DNA of 10,868 nucleotides from LMEP-6097 sp049314535 (GTDB lineage Bacteria > Cyanobacteriota > Vampirovibrionia > LMEP-6097): contig JBMOEX010000075.1 of assembly GCA_049314535.1 (NCBI GenBank), positions 1 through 10,868 on the forward strand, given 5' to 3'. A model generated the notes under the pieces. It was not told the origin of the DNA. It worked only from the letters and a program-made list of their open reading frames with translations, and did not search any database. How positions within the stretch are numbered: position 1 is the first letter of the stretch; each line of letters starts with the position of its first letter. Below, piece after piece: positions 5,695 to 10,868 of this stretch. The translations under genes and the position numbers were made by a program.

Positions 5695-6627
5695 TCAAAC
5701 ACCGTCATCACTAGTTATTATTTTTTTTCTTTTCCTTAAAACCTTACCCAAAGTACTAAATATCTGAGTTCTTTTGCTGCGATTATGATAAATATGCTTA
5801 TAAAAATCACTCAGCTCTTGCTCTAAAGCTCCAAGGCTCTCATATCGCTTTAATTTTCCCTGCTTTGCCATAGAAATATCACCAGTCTCCTCTGAAACTA
5901 CGAAACACAGAGCATCTGTAACTTCACTAAAACCGATAGCAGCCCTATGCCTAGTTCCATACTGCCAATCTAATTTAGGATTCTCCGTCATCGGCAATAT
6001 AACACTAGCGAGAGCAAGCTGAGTTCCACGAATAATAACAGCACCATCATGCAAAGGAGATTTATTATCAAAGATAGTCATCATCAGCTCTGTAGAGATA
6101 TCTGCATTAATCGGGAAACCTGCATTAATGTAATAACGCTCTGCCTGAGACTTTTCTACGATAATCAAAGCACCCACTCGCTTTTTCTGTAACATCTCTA
6201 AAGAAGCGACAATATTTTTATTCGCCTTCTCCAGCTGATCTAAAGATTTATGGCCGTCTATATAATTTAAAAGATTAAACTCACCACCTAACTGAATCAA
6301 TACTCTGCGAAATTCTGGGGCAAATATAACTATCAAACCCACAATAAAGGTCTGTGAAAATATTTCAAAAATTTTAGTAAGTATACTTAGTTTCAAAATA
6401 TAACAAAGCATCATTACTGGCAGAAGCATAATCAAACCTCTTAGGATTCTCTCTGCCTGTGTGCCTTTAAAACGATCATAAGCCTGATATACTAACCAAG
6501 CTAAAATCGCAAGCTGTATCGCTACCGTAAAAAGACTTACAGTATTAAACTCTATGTCTAAAAACTTATATAAAAGCTCACCTATATCTAAATAGTTCAG
6601 CTCTAGACTAGTGTTATCAGCTGAGAT
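5695..6627 (-). CDS. cdaA: Membrane diadenylate cyclase (CdaA/DacA), atypical start
   Basis: CdaA makes the second messenger c-di-AMP from two ATP at the membrane. The catalytic DisA_N domain is complete, with LHDGA (DGA motif), the RHR motif in YGTRHRAAIGFSE, and VSEETGDIS. Upstream are the expected three membrane helices. The first (VAIQLAILAWLVYQAY) and the family motif KGTQAERILRG lie before the first usable start in this frame, a TTG at 6435. Between the in-frame TAA at 6643-6645 and that TTG there is no ATG, GTG or TTG. An ATC at 6625-6627 lies 9 nt after a perfect AAGGAGGT, and I use it as the likely start (310 aa); a CTG at 6598-6600 is an alternative without a ribosome-binding site. 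A sequence error (ATG read as ATC) would look the same. Located between lysA and the rpaA-like gene. Confidence 0.87.
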   Translation of the reverse strand: MSADNTSLELNYLDIGELLYKFLDIEFNTVSLFTVAIQLAILAWLVYQAYDRFKGTQAERILRGLIMLLPVMMLCYILKLSILTKIFEIFSQTFIVGLIVIFAPEFRRVLIQLGGEFNLLNYIDGHKSLDQLEKANKNIVASLEMLQKKRVGALIIVEKSQAERYYINAGFPINADISTELMMTIFDNKSPLHDGAVIIRGTQLALASVILPMTENPKLDWQYGTRHRAAIGFSEVTDALCFVVSEETGDISMAKQGKLKRYESLGALEQELSDFYKHIYHNRSKRTQIFSTLGKVLRKRKKIITSDDGV

Positions 6628-6636
6628 AGCGGCACA

Positions 6637-6644
6637 ACCTCCTT
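6637..6644 (-). promoter_or_regulatory. Consensus ribosome-binding site that decides the cdaA start
   Basis: AAGGAGGT on the minus strand, fully complementary to the 3' end of 16S rRNA, lies between the lysA stop codon and the conserved part of cdaA. The only start-like codon in the cdaA frame at a sensible distance is ATC (9 nt away). A GTG only two bases away is out of frame and reaches a stop after ten codons. Confidence 0.7.
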
Positions 6645-6657
6645 ATAAAGCTTTCTG

Positions 6658-8067
6658 CTAGTTCTCTAAGACTAAGCTCTGAGGCAGTTCATCCCATTGT
6701 ACGACATCCTCATAAGTCTCTCTCCTTATAATAATATCGGCTCTGCCATTATTTACAAGTAGCATAGCAGGTCTTCGCACTCGATTATAGTTACTTGCCA
6801 TACTATAGTTATAAGCACCAGTTGAATAAACCACAAGAACATCATCATGATTTAGTTCTGGAAGATCTATATCGCGAATCAGTATATCCCCAGACTCACA
6901 GAATTTACCTGCGATAGTGACTTTTTCTGTTTTAGCATCACTAGTCTTTCCATCTACCTCAGCATAGTAACGAGCTTGATACATAATGTGCCTAACATTA
7001 TCTGCCATACCACCATCAATAGCCACATACTTACGCAGATTCGGAATATTTTTAATATTTCCAACTTTATAAGCCGTTATACCAGCGGGTCCTACTATAC
7101 TTCTACCAGGCTCCACTATTACTCTTGGTAAATCTAAATTCAGTGCTTTACAGTTAGCAACTATAGAATCAGCCACCACTTTCACCCAGTCATTAATCTC
7201 CGGAGGATCATCGTGCTCATGATATTTAATACCTAAACCACCACCGACATTAATATCCTGTAAGCTAATGCCGTATTTATCCTTAAGGCTTTTGTATTGA
7301 TTTAGTAAAACTCCCGCAACATCGTTATGCGGCATGGTTTCAAATATCTGTGAGCCTATATGAGCATGCAGTCCCTTAATATTTACATTTTTATACTTCT
7401 CTTTCAGAGTCAGTATTTTAGAAATAAGCTCATCAACCTGAGACAGATCAAAACCAAACTTACTATCAATTCTGCCAGTCTTAATATATTCATGCGTATG
7501 GCACTCTATACCGGGAGTCACTCTAATAGAGAGGTTCACTACGGTATCTATAGAAAATTTTTCACGCAGTAGCTCTGAAATAAGTTCTAATTCATAAAAA
7601 TTATCAAGCATAATAGAACCGATTTGATTTTCTATCGCCATCTCAAGTTCATCTTTGCCCTTGTTATTACCATGAAAAATAATTTTTTCTTTCGGGAAAC
7701 CTACTGATAATGCCGTAAACAGTTCTCCACCACTGACCACATCTATACCTAAGCCCTCGGAATCTATAATCTTGCAGACCGCTTTACAGTTAAGTGCCTT
7801 ACTTGCATAAATAACTAAACTTTCACCTGAATAAAATTTCTTAAAGGCGTTTACATAGAGCCTTGCACGAGTACGAATAGTTTCTTCGCAGAGAATATAT
7901 AAGGGGCTACCATATTTAGTAAGTAAATCTTTTACTTTAAGTCCTGCTATTGTAATATTATTGTTTGCATCCACCGCATAACTAAGCGGTTTCAAGTGGC
8001 TAGAAATTTGATCTAATTTAGAACTAAGAGAAGCACCTTGAGCTATCATAGGACACGATACTAGCAT
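6658..8067 (-). CDS. lysA: Diaminopimelate decarboxylase
   Basis: LysA decarboxylates meso-diaminopimelate to lysine, the last step of the pathway, using pyridoxal phosphate. The 469-aa protein shows the fold-III alanine-racemase-like barrel: YASKALNC with PLP lysine K90, HAHIGSQI (234-241), the phosphate-binding GGGLG (275-279) and EPGRSIVGPAG (319-329). The C-terminal beta domain follows, with the active-site Cys in GKFCESGD (C390) and GAYNYSMASNYN. About 30 extra residues precede the usual start of the family. ATG 8067 has a weak AAAAAGG site 10 nt upstream; ATG 8049 is an alternative. The start is only 3 bp from the divergent nadE start, so its promoter must lie within the nadE coding sequence. 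It appears to be the first gene of the five-gene minus-strand run. Confidence 0.95.
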   Translation of the reverse strand: MLVSCPMIAQGASLSSKLDQISSHLKPLSYAVDANNNITIAGLKVKDLLTKYGSPLYILCEETIRTRARLYVNAFKKFYSGESLVIYASKALNCKAVCKIIDSEGLGIDVVSGGELFTALSVGFPKEKIIFHGNNKGKDELEMAIENQIGSIMLDNFYELELISELLREKFSIDTVVNLSIRVTPGIECHTHEYIKTGRIDSKFGFDLSQVDELISKILTLKEKYKNVNIKGLHAHIGSQIFETMPHNDVAGVLLNQYKSLKDKYGISLQDINVGGGLGIKYHEHDDPPEINDWVKVVADSIVANCKALNLDLPRVIVEPGRSIVGPAGITAYKVGNIKNIPNLRKYVAIDGGMADNVRHIMYQARYYAEVDGKTSDAKTEKVTIAGKFCESGDILIRDIDLPELNHDDVLVVYSTGAYNYSMASNYNRVRRPAMLLVNNGRADIIIRRETYEDVVQWDELPQSLVLEN

Positions 8068-8070
8068 AAA

Positions 8071-9774
8071 ATGAAAGCCTTTTTAGCACAAATTAACCCC
8101 ATAGTCGGTGATCTTAGAACTAATTTCGAGAAGCACGTAGATATTATTAATATAGTTAATAGTAAAAAAGATTCTAATCCTAAATTAATCATATTTCCAG
8201 AGCTGAGTTTAATCGGCTACCCTGCAAGAGACTTACTATTTAAAAAAGAATTATTAATCAGGCAAGGTGACTATTTAAAACAGCTCTCTGAACTCTGTCC
8301 TGCAAATTTAGGTATCTTAGTAGGTGGAGTAAGCTCTAACGACACCACTGGTAAAGAGCTTTTCAACTCGGTATTTTTTATCACGTGGAACAAAGTAGCT
8401 GACGTATTTAGAAAAACTTTACTCCCTAATTACGATGTATTCGACGAGACCAGATATTTTGAATCCAATAAAGAATTTAAAACTTTAGATTTCGGTGGAT
8501 ATAAGCTAGGGATTAGCATCTGCGAAGATTTATGGGCAGATGAGCTTAAAAATCTCTACGATATAGACCCCATCGCTAAATTAACCAAGCTCGGAGCTAA
8601 ATTGATTATTAACTGCTCTGCCTCTCCTTATTACATTAATAAAATTAAACTTAGGCAAAGCCTTATTACTCACGCCGCAGAAAAACACCAAGTACCGATA
8701 CTCTACTGTAACCAAGTAGGTTCTAATGACCACCTAGTCTTTGACGGTGCTTCGCTCGTAGTAAATAAGCATGGCTATGTAACTAGACAGGGGCGCTCTT
8801 TTATTGAAGACCTTATGGAGATAGATATCGAGTCTCTTATGAAAAATGAGGAAAAAGCATTTCACGACAATCTAGACTCAAACATAATCGAAGAAAACAA
8901 TACTGAACTCTTTATCAGCGATATAAAAGCCTATGGTGAAATACTCTCTGCTCTCAAGCTCGGCATACAAGATTACTTTAAAAAATGTGGTTTTAAAAAA
9001 GCGATACTGGGTCTTTCTGGTGGAATAGACTCTGCTCTAGTCGCCTATTTAGCAGTTCAAGCGCTCGGCAAAGAAAATGTCAGTGGAATAATGTTAGCTT
9101 CTAAATTTACAAGTAATGAGAGCTTGAAAGACGCTCAGCAGCTTGCAAAAAATCTTGGCATAGACTACCGTAGCATTAGCATAAAAGAACTTCATGAAAC
9201 AATGCTGGAGACTGTACCCAAAATAAGTAAACTTGCAAATGAGAATGTTCAAGCAAGACTCAGAGCAAATATCCTCTTAGCTATTTCTAATACAGAGGGT
9301 TCTCTATTATTAGCTACCAGCAATAAATCTGAGCTAGCTGTAGGCTATGCCACTATTTACGGTGACACCTGCGGCAGCATAGCTCCCATAGGTGATCTAT
9401 TAAAAACAGAAGTCTATGCTCTCGTGGACTACATTAACCAAAATACGGTTTCATTAGACGTAGGTCTTACTATCCCAGACAACATCTGTAAAAAAGCTCC
9501 GACAGCTGAACTAAGAGAAAATCAAAAAGATGAAGATAGCTTACCGCCTTATTCTAAGCTAGATGCAATTATTATGAATTATGTTGAAAAGCGAAAATCA
9601 CTTGCAGAAATAGTCGAGATCGGCTTCTATGAACCAACTGTACTCAGCATCTTGGGCATGATAGATAGAAACGAATATAAAAGACAACAATATCCACCGA
9701 TTATTAAAGTTAAAGAATTAACTTTCGGATATGGTAGAAAAATGCCAATCGCAGCTAAATATGAGCATTACTGA
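8071..9774 (+). CDS. nadE: Glutamine-dependent NAD+ synthetase
   Basis: A 567-aa two-domain enzyme that amidates deamido-NAD+ to NAD+ using ammonia from glutamine. The N-terminal nitrilase-like glutaminase (about 1-265) has the Glu-Lys-Cys triad: E44 in IFPELSLIGYP, K115 in RKTLLPNY and C151 in GISICEDLW. The C-terminal synthetase is an adenine-nucleotide alpha-hydrolase with the ATP P-loop LSGGIDSALV (from 315), followed by ATSNKSELAVGYATIYGD and the C-terminal KRQQYPPIIKV typical of the family. Length is normal for the two-domain form. MKAFLAQINPIVGDL is the usual family N-terminus, so ATG 8071 is secure although no good Shine-Dalgarno site precedes it. mqnA overlaps its 3' end. Confidence 0.96.
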   Translation: MKAFLAQINPIVGDLRTNFEKHVDIINIVNSKKDSNPKLIIFPELSLIGYPARDLLFKKELLIRQGDYLKQLSELCPANLGILVGGVSSNDTTGKELFNSVFFITWNKVADVFRKTLLPNYDVFDETRYFESNKEFKTLDFGGYKLGISICEDLWADELKNLYDIDPIAKLTKLGAKLIINCSASPYYINKIKLRQSLITHAAEKHQVPILYCNQVGSNDHLVFDGASLVVNKHGYVTRQGRSFIEDLMEIDIESLMKNEEKAFHDNLDSNIIEENNTELFISDIKAYGEILSALKLGIQDYFKKCGFKKAILGLSGGIDSALVAYLAVQALGKENVSGIMLASKFTSNESLKDAQQLAKNLGIDYRSISIKELHETMLETVPKISKLANENVQARLRANILLAISNTEGSLLLATSNKSELAVGYATIYGDTCGSIAPIGDLLKTEVYALVDYINQNTVSLDVGLTIPDNICKKAPTAELRENQKDEDSLPPYSKLDAIIMNYVEKRKSLAEIVEIGFYEPTVLSILGMIDRNEYKRQQYPPIIKVKELTFGYGRKMPIAAKYEHY

Positions 9775-10780
9775 AACACAGATAGGCAGAGACTCTTCGG
9801 ATGACTCTCCCTTAATTAAACTTGGTGAAATTTCATATATTAACTGTGAAATTTTTAATTACCCTTTAAATAAAATTATTCAATCTAGGGGGCGTGTAAC
9901 CGAACGAACAAGTTCAAGGCTGAGGAGGACGAATGACCGCAGTGTACTGTGGGTACACGAGGATCATGAGGACGACGAAAACGCAGAAATTGGAGTTCGG
10001 CTACACGCCGAAAATACTTTTAAAATAAAGATTAGCAGCGGTGTACCAAGTCACTTAAATAAACTCTTTGCAGAAGGCCTAATAGATGCAGCACCTATTT
10101 CTAGCTTCGCGTATCTCAGTATAAAAGAACATTGTAAATTGCTTAAACGAATTTCTATTAGTGCCTTCGGCAAAGTGAAAAGCGTATTATTATTCTCTAC
10201 TCAAAATTTAAAAGAACTAAAAAGCTTACAGCAAGAGGGTTTAAAACCCAAAATATACATAAGTGAAGAAAGCGCAAGTTCCGTAGGTTTACTAAAAATA
10301 CTGTTAGCTGAAAAATACGCTTTAGATATTAATAATATTGAATTCATTAGATTTTCTGGCAGGGGAGAAGGCTTAGCGAATAAATTATTAATAGGCGATA
10401 AGGCTTTACTCGAAGCGAGCCAAATATCTGAGTTCAGCACTCCAAATCAAGAAATTTTGAGTTCGCCTTACCAATATATTTATGATCTCGGTGAAGAATG
10501 GTTCGATTTATCGAATGGATTACCAATGGTCTTCGGAGTATGGGCCCATAAACTAAACTCAAACAAAGAAAGGTTTTTACAGGAGATTATTCTTGCAGCA
10601 AAGACCATGGGTCTTAACCAAGACTTAGATGAAATCATAAACAAAATTTCTTCAGAGACTGGCTTAAAGAAAGAGATCTTAAATGATTATTTTCAGACTT
10701 TAAATTATGATTTCACGGATGAACATATACAGGGATTGGCTCTATACGAAAGCTATTTAAATAAGTGGGCTTTGATTTAA
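9761..10780 (+). CDS. mqnA: Chorismate dehydratase MqnA with in-frame insertion
   Basis: MqnA converts chorismate to 3-enolpyruvyl-benzoate, the entry to the futalosine route of menaquinone synthesis. Family motifs are LGEISYINC, GVPSHLNKLFAEGLIDAAPI, KSVLLFS, ISEESASSVGLLKILL, LLIGDKAL and YIYDLGEEWFDLSNGLP followed by VFGVWA. With ATG 9761 the protein is 339 aa and overlaps nadE by 14 bp; ATG 9731 is possible but overlaps by 44 bp, and neither has a clear Shine-Dalgarno site. The protein is longer than usual for two reasons. About 18 polar residues precede the domain, and about 40 charged residues (roughly 44-83) separate the first strand from the GVPSHLN motif. That insert is encoded by the palindromic element at 9891-10009. 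The reading frame stays open and the rest is well conserved, so the enzyme may still work. Confidence 0.88.
   Translation: MSITETQIGRDSSDDSPLIKLGEISYINCEIFNYPLNKIIQSRGRVTERTSSRLRRTNDRSVLWVHEDHEDDENAEIGVRLHAENTFKIKISSGVPSHLNKLFAEGLIDAAPISSFAYLSIKEHCKLLKRISISAFGKVKSVLLFSTQNLKELKSLQQEGLKPKIYISEESASSVGLLKILLAEKYALDINNIEFIRFSGRGEGLANKLLIGDKALLEASQISEFSTPNQEILSSPYQYIYDLGEEWFDLSNGLPMVFGVWAHKLNSNKERFLQEIILAAKTMGLNQDLDEIINKISSETGLKKEILNDYFQTLNYDFTDEHIQGLALYESYLNKWALI
9891..10009. repeat. 119-bp palindromic element inserted in mqnA
   Basis: The ends are a 15-bp inverted repeat with one mismatch: GGCGTGTAACCGAAC (9891-9905) and GTTCGGCTACACGCC (9995-10009). Inside lie GAAC-AA-GTTC (9906-9915) and a GTGTAC/GTACAC stem (9942-9958). 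GC is about 54 percent (64 of 119), well above the flanking AT-rich DNA. In the mqnA frame it has no stop codon and encodes Arg-, Glu- and Asp-rich residues not expected in MqnA. It encodes no transposase. This resembles the small palindromic elements known to insert in frame in Rickettsia genes, but I do not claim identity with any of those families. A probable remnant of its right end lies at 2737-2765. Confidence 0.75.
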
Positions 10781-10820
10781 ATAAAAACCGATACATAATC
10801 CCATTTTCTTCAAGAGACCG

Positions 10821-10835
10821 CTGCACAACGTGCAG
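10821..10835. terminator. Small hairpin downstream of mqnA
   Basis: CTGCAC-AAC-GTGCAG is a perfect 6-bp stem with a 3-nt loop, 41 bases after the mqnA stop and followed by only TTT. It could be a weak terminator for nadE-mqnA. It may instead be part of a coding region entering from the right on the minus strand, whose frame is open from 10868 to 10713. Confidence 0.3.
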
Positions 10836-10868
10836 TTTCAAGCAATCGTCTAAGAAGTCAAGTATTTT

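Noticed and set aside
5695..6435. TTG at 6435 as the cdaA start
   Set aside because: It would remove the conserved first membrane helix and the KGTQAERILRG motif, which are clearly encoded just upstream, and it has no good ribosome-binding site.
9891..10009. Palindromic element as an insertion sequence with its own transposase
   Set aside because: Only 119 bp long with no transposase; at most a non-autonomous element.

Overview
The window is AT-rich and gene-dense. It looks like a chromosome of a non-photosynthetic relative of Cyanobacteria (Melainabacteria/Vampirovibrionia type). The main clue is a response regulator whose DNA-binding half reads almost like cyanobacterial RpaA (LKEVWGY, DTIRVHIRHLR, YIKTVYGGGY). 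It sits with a CdaA-type diadenylate cyclase and an MqnA-type (futalosine-route) menaquinone gene, and no photosynthesis gene is present. The lineage is inferred from remembered family sequences, not from a search.

Layout. (1) 2-1642 (+) is the 3' part of a large unrecognised protein whose frame is open from the left edge; a perfect palindrome near its end probably serves as a terminator. (2) 1629-2786 is the most unusual stretch. On the minus strand it holds two short genes for membrane-anchored peptides (54 and 65 aa), a 9-codon leader ORF coupled to one of them, and three copies of a 48-nt element containing an 8-bp stem with a 7-nt loop. The stems vary in a compensatory way and make best sense as minus-strand RNA. 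The middle copy has the clearest promoter but only a decayed ORF. (3) 2787-8067 (-) is a tight five-gene run transcribed in the order lysA, cdaA, rpaA-like, small exported protein, cimA. (4) 8071-10780 (+) is nadE followed by overlapping mqnA, divergent from lysA with only 3 bp between start codons. (5) The last 88 bases hold a small hairpin and possibly the tail of a gene entering from the right on the minus strand.

How the genes fit together. LysA makes lysine and removes diaminopimelate, the peptidoglycan cross-linker. CdaA makes c-di-AMP, which in other bacteria monitors wall and potassium status. The RpaA-like regulator could tie this to transcription. CimA starts isoleucine synthesis from pyruvate. 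NadE completes NAD and MqnA commits chorismate to menaquinone.

Most notable oddities: the repeated stem-loop/small-peptide units; a 119-bp GC-rich palindromic element inserted in frame inside mqnA, with a probable remnant of its right end at 2737-2765; and cdaA, whose conserved first membrane helix lies upstream of every ATG, GTG or TTG in its frame, so that translation probably starts at ATC behind a perfect Shine-Dalgarno site.
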